Of a stretch of 64,000 bases of DNA, positions 33,364 to 45,830 are shown one piece after another. This DNA comes from Augochlora pura (lineage: Eukaryota; Arthropoda; Insecta; Hymenoptera; Halictidae): positions 13,674,545-13,738,544 of the forward strand of contig NC_135775.1 of assembly GCF_028453695.1 (NCBI RefSeq). The letters are read 5' to 3'. Below the pieces are notes generated by a model, which saw nothing but the letters and a program-made list of their open reading frames with translations, had not been told where the DNA came from and ran no database searches. The translations under genes were made by a program, and so were the position numbers. Position 1 is the first letter of the stretch. Each line of letters opens with the position of its first letter.

Positions 33364-33440
33364 TAAACTATTGCTGTTATTGTTATCCTACGTCGTTTGT
33401 GTCGTTTTTATATTACCACAGACTTTTGTGGGCTTTCAAA

Positions 33441-34100
33441 ATAATAATACTTACAATATTTAGAAATTAGTATTGAAATGAATAAAATGTACAATTCGCT
33501 ATTATTAAAGCCGATTTTTAATCCTAAATAGCTTCCGTTACTGGTGTGCATGCATGATACTGACGGCCACGGTACGGTGGCGCAAAATAATAGATAATGT
33601 CAGCCAGATAAGCACAGGTATCGTCGAAAAAATTCTCTCGACGCTTGATTGAAAAGTTTTTTTCAGATCTGGATTCAAAACCGTTTTACTATGTAATTTA
33701 CGTCGTTTTCATGTAATTTAAACATTATTTCAGAGAGGTTGTTTAAAACTAAATTTCATGTTACGTTCATAACGAGAAAAACGGCTACGGATGAAAAAAA
33801 TATTTGTTGCGCCGTGGCAATTCATATTTCTGTCGCTTTCACATTCTCGTTAATTAGTTCATGAGATATGCTGACGGGTAGTCACGATGTCGTTTGCACG
33901 ATGCCCGTCGAATTTAATGGCTTTTTCTAAATAGTAAATTATGCGTAGTTAACAGCGTTAACTAATCGTCCGATAACACTTGTGTATGCCAAAAACCATG
34001 CAATGCTTGTAAAATGTACGGTCAACTTGTTTCAGTTAAAAGGGTAGAAGAAGTTCTGTCTAAAAATATATATTTTCTATCTATAAATAAATTTTTATAA
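33441..34100. promoter_or_regulatory. Complex block, possible cis-regulatory element
   Basis: 33530-33650 and 33770-34040 have balanced composition without frames or repeats. They contain CGTTAATTAGTTCATGAG, GTAAATTATGCGTAG and TTAACAGCGTTAACTAATCG. Assigned on composition only; a conserved enhancer is one reading. Confidence 0.2.
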
Positions 34101-36937
34101 CAAAATTAGTGAATCTGTGTTGCTTTCTGTTCAGCGATTCAGTACAATATAACATTGTTTCATAGGAAAAAGTTATTAAAAACATGTAAACTTTGTTTCT
34201 TCCACACATAAGTTCTGAAATTTTGTTTTAAGTAAAATATGAACCGACTTCGAATTTCATTCGACTATTAAATTTTTAATCATACGGCAGTTAATGCAAT
34301 GGTACGAAATTAAAATACAATCAATTTCTACAATGGTTCATGCGACAGGAATAGTTCTTTGTAAACAGTAAATTACCTGAGAACAATTTACCGTACTTAA
34401 TACGCATTTAGCTCTTTTCTGTGAGTGCGTATGTTTTCTTTTCCCGTGCAATTCTTCTAAATCCAGTGTGATTTCTCGTGCATGACATCCATGGAAAAGA
34501 CTTTTTCGCAGAAAGAAGTGAAATGGGCGAGGCAGACTGTAATTTCAGTGACTAAAATGTTAGTAGAAAAGTGGAAACCAACGAGAAACGTGCTTGTTTT
34601 GTAAAATAAAAGTAAAATTGCTGGCAAGAGTGTCGCGAACTTGTACGTATTAAATGTAAACAGTAGCGAAAAGATAAAAATAGAAAATATAACTAAACCA
34701 GCAGAATTACCGTCGCACAGTGGAAAAAAAGTCGATTTAAGAAGTACAAGATTACAAACGTTAACTGATAATCAATAATTCTGTGTTACACGTATTATTG
34801 TATACAAATTAAGTGAGTATGCAGAAGTCTAATTGCGTTCCATATGTCTGATGAAATATTTCTGCTGCTTAAAATAGTGGAAGGAAAGCAACGTATTTAA
34901 ATCTAGATTGTTAAATCAATATCAGGAAGACTGTTGTGAAATTCTTTTTTGTTACGAAAGTAAAATTTTCAAACAAGATTTACAATAAAATCTACGTATA
35001 AAACAAATGAAATACAATAATAATAAAGATAAAAGTAAAACTTTATTTACATCTATAAGCGTTATAATTGCTACTAAAAGAAATGATTATTGAAGCTTAC
35101 AATTATTACAATTGTTCATCGAACTATTTCAGAAAAAATAAAATAATTTTCTCTACTGCATTCGGTTGCATGAAAAATTGATTAAAACAGAATAAACACA
35201 TATTTATAAAGAAACTAACGCGATTCGAGACGTATCTTATATATATTTTCAAAAAGAAATTTACTTTATTATTGCTTTCAAAATCGCATATTATTAGAAT
35301 CAATACAAAGGTTCTAACAATAAATAAAAGGTGAAAAGAATATCCTTTATTTCGATGCTGTTTTTAATACTTCTACCTTCAGCTTTTGACACGCTTAACA
35401 ATAATTGATTCGGGAAGTAAAAATATCGGTTTTTACTTTTACGGTCATGGGCGTTGTCACGTCATGTTTCCTAAACCAGTCTTTTTTGTCACAATAGGAT
35501 GCGTCGCACAGTACGTCGAGTTGGGAGAAATTCGGGAACAAAAATCGAATTCTACGATTTTACGATTTATTCATTCGTATTTTCAGATTTTAATAATATT
35601 AATCTTTCTATGCATAAATAGTTAACAAGAATATATTTAAATAATAGTCGGTAAATTTTATTGGATACATGATAAGATATCGAGGATATTTTCAATATAA
35701 TTACTTATCATACTAGTATTTTTGTTATTAATATTTTTTCTTTTAATGAATATAAATGTGTCTTATCAAATGTATAGTTTGTGCAAATCAATTGTGTCAC
35801 GCAAAACACAATGAAGATATTTCAAATCATACGCAAGTAACAAAGACGTTTGCTTTATTTCGTGTATAGAAATTATAGGTACAGAATATTAAATAATTAA
35901 TAAAGATGGCTTTCTGCTAGATTTCGTATGTAACGGGTACAAGACAAGGTTCTGTTGGAAAAAGTTGCCCGTCGAAAACTTCCGTCTCAAGAGAGGAGAA
36001 ATCAGTGCTTAACTTCAAAACATCCAAGGAACGACTAGTTCTATTCCTTCGAGAAATCTTACCGGAAGCTCGAAAATTAAAGTCATTATTACGTTACTGT
36101 GAAATTTTCCAAAGCGACGAGCGGCATTTTAAAATCTCATTCGACAGCCACGTGAACTTCAAGAAGAAACATTTCTACCGCGTAACAAAGTTTCTTAGAA
36201 CGATATCCTAAGCACTTGTAGCATGCAAGCTTTAGGATGTTTTAATTTTTCGGTACCGATAAGCCGCTTATAGTAGTCTAGAGAGACCACTGAAGTATGT
36301 ATGTCAAGACTCTAATGTATCTGCTTCTAGAGAATGTTAGATCAGAATTTGCTGTTCAAATATGGTGCGACATTGATTAAGTAGCGTAAATGGCGGATAA
36401 ACAACTCACAGTTGACTTTAGAAAGAAAATATGATCTGCGAGTGGATGAATTTGATTTGAAAGCAGAAACAATGTATTTTCAGTGCAAAGTTTACATTAT
36501 GTAAAACGCAAGTATGCACTCGGGATAACAATCTTTATTTGAATCGATAATAAAAAAAATAGTAGTTTATGATGTTTTGTTAAAATGTTTTGACTTTTAT
36601 TGTCTAAAATATTTTTGCGACATGTTAAGACTCGAAACAACGAATTGTAGTAACTGTGGAAATAAAATCAGGAACAATAGAACGTGTATGTGTATCAATA
36701 GTATAATGTCTGTAATAGCCACTACATTGAACTTATTCTCTAATCTAAGAAAGCTTCTTTCCCTATCATGTTCCACTTTCAATTGCTTCCAATTTTTACT
36801 TTTAACACTAGTGGTGATGTATGTTACATTAGCATCGTATTATTACAATAATGAATGTTGATTTTAAGTGTGTGAGTGAGAATAGAGACAGATGGATAGT
36901 TCGTAGCATGTATAACTAGATGTGAGCGTCCTATTTT
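34101..36937. other. AT-rich spacer with two less AT-rich patches
   Basis: No gene recognised. 35940-36215 is more balanced and has a 68-codon plus frame (36005-36211, with REILPEARKLKSLLRYCEIF) that reads like protein but matches no family I know. A plus frame at 36577-36861 has several cysteines (CSNCGNK) but no coherent fold. Confidence 0.4.
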
Positions 36938-37173
36938 GTGTTATGATTTGTGTTCAGGTGAGAAGGAAGAGCATGTAGAGAGCAGTCGTAAGCGAGCTAT
37001 TATTAGAGAGAAGCAGACAGAGGGTGAGAGGGAGAGATGGAGAGAGGGAGAGAGAGAGAGAGAGGGAGAGAGGGAGAGAGGGAGAGGGAGAGAAATTTAG
37101 TAATTAGATGTTACGCGTTAAATCAGTTAATATTTTTACATTAAATATATTATTTAAGTATTCGTGTAACACA
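36938..37173. repeat. GA/GGGA-rich tract between inverted TGTGTTA/TAACACA ends
   Basis: 37018-37094 is an impure (GA)n with GGGAGA interruptions. The surrounding segment begins TGTGTTATG and ends GTGTAACACA, a perfect 7-bp inverted pair resembling LTR tips, but the flanks (ATTT and CTTT) agree only partly as a target duplication. LTR status is unproven. Confidence 0.45.
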
Positions 37174-37338
37174 CTTTTATTCACAATTCGTTCCATCATA
37201 TTCACAACTCAAAGTCAAACTGAATGTGTTTCAGTCAACAATGACTATGTCAAGTTGACTTCCCATTGCTAGTGGTACTATTACTCATATGGATTTACTT
37301 TAATTTGAAATTAAAGTAATCATCAGTGTTGGTAGGTA

Positions 37339-37415
37339 GCCAATTTGACATCACGTCACCATTATTGATAGAGAGTCAATTTGACGTCACGTTGCCATTA
37401 TTGACACGTTTATAG
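37339..37415. repeat. 36-bp CRE-like minisatellite, locus 1 (two units)
   Basis: GCCAATTTGACATCACGTCA at 37339 and GTCAATTTGACGTCACGTTG at 37375 are exactly 36 bases apart, each followed by CCATTATTGA. They are the same unit as the larger array at 49.8 kb. Units include TGACGTCA, the ATF/CREB palindrome. Confidence 0.85.
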
Positions 37416-37616
37416 ATTACGTTTGTAGGTTAATGGCTTATTGAATTGCTATAACGATAGGCTTGACGAAGTAAATAACAAAAACATTAAAACTGAATAA
37501 AATTATTATTTCCTCGCTCTTTCCTCGTGTAAGAGAACGTTAGTCGTAGTAACTTGAAGAATAAGGAAAGACACAGAATAATTAACTAATATAATCCTGA
37601 TTGAGAATAGACTAAG

Positions 37617-37918
37617 TATAAAGGGTGTTCCAGAAATGTATAACAATTTGGAAATGGGAGATACCTGCGGTGATTTCAATCAACTTTTTCCTTTACAAAA
37701 TTTTTCTCCGAAGCATCGTTAACGAGTTATTAACAAAAAATATTGGTCAGTGAGCGAAACTGAGCTTCATCAGAACTCGTTTCTTATTGGTCAATGTTTT
37801 TCGTTAATAACTCGTTAACGATGCCTGGGAGAAAATTTTGTAACGAAACAAGTTGCTTCAAATTACCTCAGGTATCTTCCATTTTCGGATTGTTACACAT
37901 TTTAGAAACACCTTTATA
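37617..37918. mobile_element. Foldback MITE (FB1), complete copy
   Basis: TA-bounded, with arms TATAAAGGGTGTTCCAGAAA at the left and TATAAAGGTGTTTCTAAAAT read inward from the right. Both continue through TAACAAT, GATACCTG, a CTTTTTCC/CTTGTTTC word and GCATCGTTAACGAGTTATTA. The centre is shorter than in the 26.75-kb copy (TCAGTGAGCGAAACTGAGC). Non-coding. Confidence 0.85.
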
Positions 37919-40260
37919 TTGTGTTTGTATTATATAATGTACAACTAGACACTGAACATGCAGTGAATAATGACATAAGAAACAAAATTTATTCTTGTTA
38001 CAAATTATCTGAAAAAATCAACATAGATGACAATTAATTGATTGATGACGCTTTTGAACTGCAGTTTACGCCATTCTCCTCAAAATGAAAAATAATTTTA
38101 GTCATATTTTTTGCAAGTATTTATATAATTTATATGATCCATGAAATTCATATTGTTTGTCATAATGTTAATACATTTGTACATACTGTCAATTACAAAA
38201 TTATGTAACTAATTTGCTTATATTAATATAAATTCTTAGAATCAGATATTGTTTTGCAAGATTTTATTCATTGATTCGAATAGAACACAGTATTATAGTT
38301 CAATGGAGCATGGAACTATAATATAATAGAATAAAATTCTATTATATAGATCCATTTGAAAATTTGCAGTGTGCGTGTAGAATTAATTAAAATAACGTCT
38401 AGAATTAATAATTTATCTAATAATCCCCAACACAGCCTTTCGTATATTCAGCACTGCACACCATTTATAATTAATATTGGAAAACCGTGATGAATAGCTT
38501 ATTCGTCTGACACGATTCCATTTGATTATCATTTGTTTAGGTCGCTCTAATGTCATTTAATGTTTTACACTGCTTAGGAATATTAAAAGTATTGAAAATA
38601 TAAAGTAATACATTTTTTCAATAATGCAATATTAAACAATACTAATATTGAAATTTTAAATACACGAGACATAAATCGATTACATATTGTATATCTACAT
38701 AGAAAAAGGTAGACAGTAGAATAGAAAGAGACAATGCACCCTCCTTACATTCCAAAGATACAACTATTCAATAAAGCTATAGTAAGATTGCAGATCATTA
38801 TGAACATTATAATATTTCTGTTGAGTTTATTATTGGTATTTATTATTAACTACTGTTACCGTACAGTAACACATACAGTAACAGACGCAGTAAAAAGTAA
38901 GATGATATATGTTGAAATTTGGACGCTTCTTTCTACAGACACTCCTCAGTCGTTCCCGCAGCACACACGCACGATCATCGCCTTTTTTCTACACACACAA
39001 CACACACACACCGACAGTCATCTCTTTTCTTCCAGCCACGCTCAGTCATACCAATCTTAATGTTCGAATTACTCATTTACACTTAACAATTTCTATGTTA
39101 AATCTTCTCTTAATGATATTATTGTATCAATCATAATATAAATGTACTTTTAAACTCTTCTACAGTTTAAAGTCTACTGATTCGTATATCATTTACTCAA
39201 TTTTGCCAAAAATGCATAAAATTTGCAGTCTAGAAGTAATATAACAACATGCTGCGATGTTAGGCTTTGCTATAAATATGGAAAAATCTATCGTTTCTCT
39301 AAGCATTATATTTTAGATTTCATTCTACGTTTAAAAAGTCTACTACGACTTTTAAAATAATCATTCGCGTGGTTTAACTATAGAATTTTCGTGAACCACT
39401 TGGACACGACTGAGAAATCACATTTCTGTTGTGAAAATAAAATAGATTAGCCCCACCCTTATGTAGTAGGCTAACACGTAACGGAAAGGCGACACTGATT
39501 TATGGGCCAATATCTTTGAAAAAGGGGATCTGTGTGCAACGCCCTGCTTGATAAAACGGAACCGCAGGTTCAGTATGCGTTGCAGAGTTTGGGACAACGC
39601 TGTAAAACAGTAAATCGCCTCGACTTTATTCTTATCAGAGGAATGAATATTAACAATGCTTTGATTAAAAAACGCGCAACGTACATAAATATGAAAAGGA
39701 AAAATTTCAAGTCACAGAGACTAAAATTCTTAGATATTTCATGCGAAAATAAAGCGAGCAATTTAATGTGGTAGCCAGATATTTTATATTTCCGTATTAA
39801 TGAAGTAATTATAATTAGACTCGCAATTAGAATGTACGTACGCAACGAGCAAACTGAGCTTAAAAAAATAAACTAACTGAAAAAATATAATTGTGGAAAA
39901 TAGAAAATAAAATTATTCAGCATAATGTGTAATTCTGACAGAAAAGTAGGATACGAAACATTTTTACTGTACTAAAAAAATAATGAAATACTGAATGAGC
40001 TAATAAGGATAAAATAATTTACCATATAGTTTAATGGAAACAAGAGATTAAATAATACTCTTTCGTAATGGAGTAATTTTATAATGGACGGTTCGTGATA
40101 ATAATGTACGAGCAATTACAAGGGCGTCGCCTGCTTTTATTTTTAGTGATACGAAATTGTAAACGAATTTTGTAAAGAGAATTATCAGATATTGTGGAGC
40201 ATTAATCGAACATTTATTTCTACAAAATTTTGGTATCTAAACGTTCCGTTATTTAAACAT
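37919..40260. other. AT-rich spacer
   Basis: 39213-39232 (TGCATAAAATTTGCAGTCTA) matches the terminus of the 49.96-kb MITE, with no clear partner. 38930-39050 is CA-rich (ACACACACAACACACACACA). Frames at 38734-39060 and 39532-39774 are not recognisable. Confidence 0.45.
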
Positions 40261-41123
40261 TGTATTATTTAGATACATTATCCTGTAGTAAGGAACACGA
40301 ATGAAATGTTAAGACAATGGAATGTTTCGTGTTCCGTCCTGGGCATAGGGCCCCAGGAACGACATTCAGACAAGGAAGGCCAATTTACAGTTTATGATGC
40401 TAGTAATGGTAAAAGGCTATTTTTGAGGAACCGATCCGTCAAGTAATTTTAATATTTCGCGCGACGCATGGTAATCGGTTTATAATCTCTTGTTCTTGGT
40501 CTCAATAGCGAACGCTAGCATCATAAACCTCGGGGATTTCCGAAGGGCTCCGCGGACAGAGGCCTGAAGGCCCAAGCCAGGCTCGCGACCGTTCCGCGAA
40601 CAGCTATTTTTACGGTAAATTCAGACCTGGAGGAAATCCCTGTCAAACGTTGCTGAAACACCCCCTACCACAAAGTTCCTTCCTATCCCTACTTTAGGCA
40701 TTTTTTCCACTTCCACCAAATTCCTCCTGCGACCGAGCTTTCGTAAAAGCTAGTACGACATGAAGAAGACAGATTCGTTTTAGCAGCAAGTGCAGCAAGT
40801 TAGAATCGTTTTAGCAACAAGTGCAGCAAGTTAGAATCGTTTTAGCAACAAGTGCAGCAAGTTAGAATCGTCTTGCACCGAGGTAGCAAGATCAAAGAAT
40901 CGTCTTTACATCGAAGACAGCAAAGTTTAGAATCATTTAACTATTATAAATCGCGACGTAATTATATCGAGATTAGCTACAACTGCAGCCAAGTCCTTTG
41001 TAGCTAAGATCACTTCTGTACAAAGTGTAAATAAACGGATTCTCCGGAGTTAGCCTTACAACCTTTCTTCGTTAACCGGTCGTAAATCTAAGTCGTCAAC
41101 GAGGCGAACGATACGACACAACA
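40261..41123 (+). mobile_element. LTR-like GC-rich block with 31-bp repeats
   Basis: The plus strand has TATAAA at 40945 and AATAAA at 41030, then a CpG-containing tail ending CGATACGACACAACA at 41123. This order fits U3-R-U5 of an LTR. One boundary choice, TGTATTATTTAGATAC from 40261 to GACACA at 41120, leaves ACAT on both sides as a 4-bp duplication; other choices do not, so treat the edges as provisional. Upstream part: a 13-bp perfect inverted repeat TTTATGATGCTAG (40391) with CTAGCATCATAAA (40515). 40540-40740 is markedly GC-rich. Confidence 0.45.
40771..40873. repeat. 31-bp tandem repeat, three units plus partial
   Basis: AGAATCGTTTTAGCAACAAG then TGCAGCAAGTT repeats at 40771, 40802 and 40833, with a partial unit at 40864. 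Units differ by one or two bases, so the array is young or homogenised. It lies upstream of the TATA element of the LTR-like block. Confidence 0.95.
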
Positions 41124-41556
41124 TTTCGAATATTATAAAAATATACCTTCGGATAAGAGAGCCCGTACTGTATTATATAATTTTACTATATAACAACTAT
41201 TGGGTATTATATAATTATACTTTAGGAAAAGTATTGGGTATAATTACCCAAACTAATATTTAGTTGTTGCGTAATTTCAACCTACATATTCCTCTAATTA
41301 CAACTTTACATATATTGATATATTCACTTTGTAATCGCCTCACGAAACTGTGACATTATAACTTTGACAAGTTCACGGTTGTTCTAGAATTCCTTCCTTT
41401 CATTACATTATTTCAGATATTAATGAAACGGAGAATGTCTAAATTTTTCAGACACACATGCATTCTTGGCAGTGATCTGGAAATAAGTGGGGTGTTGGAA
41501 ATAAAGAACGGTATGCCAGTTCTGTTTCCCTGTTCTCATCTCATATTGAATTGGAA
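41124..41556. other. AT-rich spacer
   Basis: No feature recognised. Confidence 0.5.
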
Positions 41557-41603
41557 TGGCCAGTCGTGAAGTTGCTGGGCTGCCGCAAAATTGGTTCGAA
41601 TCC
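41557..41603 (+). repeat. tRNA-derived SINE head or tRNA pseudogene
   Basis: TGGCCAGTCGTGAAG resembles a polymerase III A box (TGGCNNAGTNGG). It is followed by GCTGGGCTGCCG, like a tRNA anticodon stem-loop, and a perfect B box GGTTCGAATCC (41593-41603). The A-to-B distance is 36 bases, shorter than a normal tRNA, and no acceptor stem pairs, so it is not a functional tRNA. A SINE head or a truncated tRNA relic fits. Confidence 0.45.
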
Positions 41604-42616
41604 GAGCGAAATATTCAGGAAACGCTCCATTTTGGTACTTTTTTACAAATTAGTAATAAACGGAGAATTCGTATTTAAAAATAGAGAAACGATGATGGGT
41701 TACTTATATTGTTGCTTAGTTACTCGTAAGCGATTCAAATACTTAATAATAATTAAATGAAATAATGTTTGTGTAAACTTCTGGCGACGGATTTAAAGTG
41801 TCTTAATCCATTTATAAAGGTCCGTTATCATCTTTTTTCATTCTTGTCAGTTAATGTTCAAATCAATAAAACAAATCTCATACAACGCATAAGTATTGTA
41901 TATTGTATAACAAGTATGCAAAACAAATGGAAGAGATAAATGCTTTGACATTTCGTCTAACAAATTTCGTCTATTTGAATTGTTTTCAATAATATTTTCA
42001 AAATATTTATCTAAGATAATTATCCAAACAAACACTTTTTAGTTGAATATTTCATTCGAATAACAGTTTTTATTTATTCGTGATATATTATCCTCTCTAT
42101 TTTACAAATAAAATCCAACTTGAATAAATTTTTACGTAGATAAACTTTTATTCGATAGTGTACAGTAAAATTTTATTTGTCAGGCTTTATCCATAACAGT
42201 TATCCATAATACATAATAATCATCTCAATACAAGTTCAGCTAACACTGATTTCTAAAAGTTTCTGAGATTTTTATTGAGATGAAGTTTAGGATTTTTTAG
42301 ATTCACTGAGCTAAAGAATGTTCAAATATTCTCTATTTAATAACCTCAAAAATTATGCAAGATCAAATATAACAACATAAAATACAATTGCAATGTGTTT
42401 CAGTACTTAGAATAATATTTAAATACAGTAAGATCAAGTGCAAATTATTTGGTTTTATTCGAAGAAAAATTACTATAATAAAGCTATCAAGACATTTTTT
42501 GGAAAGAAGTGACAGTTTGTTAATTATTTGTAATTATTATTACTGGTAATAATTATTATTGGTAATTATTTGTTAACTAACTATGATAAGGAACGATTCA
42601 ACCGATTTATTAAAAA
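41604..42616. other. AT-rich spacer
   Basis: No feature recognised. Confidence 0.5.
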
Positions 42617-42685
42617 GTTCATACAATCGTCAAAAAAAGTTCATATAATCGTCAAAAAAAGTTTATACAATCGTCAAAACAAGTT
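42617..42685. repeat. 22-bp tandem repeat, three units
   Basis: GTTCATACAATCGTCAAAAA-type units begin at 42617, 42639 and 42661. Short local duplication. Confidence 0.9.
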
Positions 42686-43870
42686 CAACTATTACAGATT
42701 TTTTGTTGTCAAGATAAAATTGCGAATTCCCAAATGGTCAATAAATACATTGGTTTCAAGATAATTGATCGATTTTTAAAGTAAACATTTGTTTAACACC
42801 AGCTTGAATGATAACAAGAATAAATATTACGTTGTTTTGTGTATTAAACAAAATTTAAAATCGCATAATTTTTTATTATTCTGAAAGCTATGTCGAATGG
42901 ATGTAGGTACCAATTCAGAAAACAAAACGCAAATATTCATTCTCGTAAGCATCCGTTCTGCGCGGATAAGGTTGAAATCTTACGTGATTAAAGCAATATT
43001 ACCCTCGTTATAGGATAACGATAATTACATTCGCTTATCACCAAGACAAGCCAGATTATGCTAGATAAAACGGAACATTCTGCAATCCTAACAGATACGA
43101 TGAAACTTACTCTCAGTATTGGATAGTATAGTAGCGACAACGCAACTTGTTACTAGTAAATACAAAACACCAAAAATAACAAATAATTCTTATAATTTTT
43201 TTAAATGTATAATATTGTTTTGTTTTAAGGCAATATTTTTCCGTCATCTAGAACTTTTCTCTTTGTGGTATTTTTATTTTATTTTTCCTGCAATTCACTG
43301 TATAGCGACAACCAGCTAAGGGTCTAGAAGGATAAGCATGACGAACGGATCCTACGCTATTTTTCACTCTTTTTTTTCTACTGCTCGGTGTTATCTGTTT
43401 ATATTAGAATTTCTAAAATTTTAAACCTCGAGTCTTTTGTTTAAGCAAGCTGAAATACCTAACCTTTAAAAACCTAAACTTTACCTCTTATTTTCCCAAT
43501 TATTACTTACAAAATTTACGTGAAATAAAAGTGAAAATGAAGCAGTAAATTACTTTCATTTAAGATATTTTTTCAGAATTTTAAATCACTTGTTGTGGTT
43601 TGAAAAAAATAATATATTCTCGATGGGTGATTTTTACAAACAACCCTTTAAATGACGATCTTATAAAAAATCGAGTATATTTTTTTCACGTTCAAATAAT
43701 TTTAAAACGTTATTAAAAATCTCCGATTTCCATTATTGTTGGATATTTTGTTCTACACAACATTTTCTTTTAAATTTTGAACGTATCAGCTAGGTACATA
43801 TAATTTTCAGAAAAAAGATACTCTGGCGATAAAGATCTCAGAATTTACGAAAATAATTTATTTGGTTCTT
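42686..43870. other. AT-rich spacer
   Basis: No feature recognised. Confidence 0.5.
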
Positions 43871-44107
43871 TCAATGAACATGTAGATTTGTAATAAATTC
43901 AAATAATGAGATACAATTGAACGAAATAACAATTTCTGTTCCGTAGGGGTACAATACCTCCGGCCGCACCTCACTGAAATTCCGACAAGCTATCCGATAA
44001 AACCGGTTTCCGTTCGACACATCTACATGTCTTTTCAAATCCGAGGCTTTTGCAAATCTGTTAAACACATGCAACATCAATAACGGTATTTGAGAACATC
44101 GGTCCAC
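43871..44107 (-). pseudogene. Degenerate C2H2 zinc-finger fragment
   Basis: The minus strand contains FAKASDLKRHVDVSNGNRFY followed by RIACRNF. This follows the C2H2 pattern F.K.SDLKRH(V/I)R.HTGERPY.C..C.K.F, with the helix SDLKRH intact, the linker TGERPY blurred to NGNRFY, and key Cys/His residues missing (no Cys pair before the helix, second His lost). It looks like part of one or two fingers of a dead zinc-finger gene or transposon-borne finger. Residues outside this core match nothing. Confidence 0.4.
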
Positions 44108-45249
44108 AGGTTAAACTCTGATCTCTACCGTTCGCTTGCGGAACAATACCACTGTAGCGTTTCCTGTAAACCGTAAGGTATTGGCACTGCAAATATCCCA
44201 CTTCTAAACGAATTCTAATACATACAGTATCGGACAAAAAGATAGCATACTTTAAAATAAACGTAAATTTTATTTAGTTAAGAGTATGACCAAAATTTTC
44301 TTTCTATACTTTGCAATATGCTGTTATAAACATACATGAATGAAGTAGGATCGAATTACGCTGGTCTAAACAATTTTATTTGAAACAAAAAGAATTTTTA
44401 TAGAAATATAGTGGGAGAAAATAATATCACATGTAATTAAAAATTCTGTAGAGTAATAAATTAACGAATGATATTTAATTCTTAATATTTTGCTGCTCTC
44501 CCTATCCATTTATTAGCAGTTATCATTATCTTTGATAAATATTTGTACAGTTTGTTTAATAGTTCGTTGTTCTAATTGCTAACACCTATCTTGAATACAT
44601 TTTTATCGTTTGGCAAGGTTTTGAAATTATTTTCCATTTACCCATGCGGCTCGGTTAACATTTTCAAAACAATGTTCAACGATATGACCTAGTTGATTAA
44701 TTCAAATCGCGATTTTTTTGTCGGGAAAAGTATTCTTTCACTCTTTTACTGGTATTCTACTGAAAAATGCAAGGTATCCTTGAAAGTATCTATAATCAAG
44801 TTTCAAATAATTCTTCATAAAAGGACATACAAGAAATATACAATCACTTTTTTTTGTTTCGAACTTAATTATCGAGAAAATCGAATGTAAAAGTCACATA
44901 TGAGACTAACATGGCTATACAACATAAAAATAATATACACAGATGAAAATGAAAAATATTCTAGTAGCATTAGAAGAGCATATAGAACCAAGAAAAGCTC
45001 CCTTCTGACTATTGTGATCTGGCAATAATTTAATTTACATTTAAAAATAACATTATTGAATTAAACATGTAGAACTTTTAAATAAAACTAGAACTGCAGT
45101 TTTTATAACCGAATTGAAACTTTTACTTTCTTAGAAACCGTAAAATGCGAAAACTAACTTTTTCAATTGCAGATAATGGTTCAATGTAATTTTTCCTTGA
45201 TCTTATTAAAGAACTTAAGAATCACGTTGCAAATAACGATGGAAGAAAA
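44108..45249. other. AT-rich spacer
   Basis: No feature recognised; the frame at 44693-44890 is AT-rich chance coding. Confidence 0.5.
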
Positions 45250-45528
45250 TGTTGTGGGAATTATTGTCTGGAAATTCCACGAAACTCCGTGGTAATATAA
45301 CAAATGGCAACAAACAAAGTTGGGTAACAATAACAGTAACAGTAACAGTTTATTAATGATATCGTACAGCTATTTCCTATGACTTAAACAACGACGACAA
45401 CGGAATAACTATATCCACGACAACCACGACAATGCACAACTTTGCAGGGTGACGATTCTATTACGAATGCCAGACCTTTTCGTCGGCCCTTCCACCCTTA
45501 CCGTCTTTTCTCTCATTATCTTACCATG

Positions 45529-45560
<32 letters not shown>

Positions 45561-45830
45561 TTCTCTCTTGCATACAATCTTTCACATTATGTCTCATTGT
45601 TGCTCATTCGCTCTGTCGTTATCAGGCTCTTTCTTTTCTTATCTCCCTCTCACTCGTTGACGCTTTACCTTTCAGCCACGCAGGACTTCAATGAACCGAT
45701 ACAATAGTCTTAGATCACATGTAGCCACCCAAACATTTTGTAAACATCCGTTCATCATTCATTCTGTATTTTATGATTTGCAACTATTATAACCTTCATA
45801 TTCGAAAAAAACCCCACAATATTTCATTTA
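45250..45830 (+). repeat. Dispersed repeat family R, copy 2
   Basis: Shares with copies 1 and 3 the order CCACG...GTGGTAAT, AGTTTATTAATGA, CAGCCACGCAGGACTTC, CATTCATTCTGTATTTTATG and the end AAAACCCCACAATAT. It carries a (CT)n tract at 45530-45568 where copy 1 has (GA)n on the other strand. No MITE interrupts it, which makes it the reference for the empty site of the 33.1-kb insertion. Confidence 0.65.

Larger units (their letters stand above)
32590..33440 (-). repeat. Dispersed repeat family R, copy 1 (with GA tract and nested MITE)
   Basis: It aligns in inverse orientation with 45250-45830 and 58315-58676: shared GGCCATGCAGGACTTCCAGA, AACCTAAATAATAAACTCAG, CTCATTCATTCAGTATTTTA and the outer words TGTAGGG and TACCACAGA. 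Read on the plus strand it starts TGTAGGGTTTTTCC and finishes near ATTACCACA, with AATAAA at 33362. TGT...ACA tips and an AATAAA near the end suggest a solo LTR. However, similarity between copies continues past the ACA tip, so this is not settled. It carries (GA)n at 32845-32884 and a family C MITE at 33109. Confidence 0.65.
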
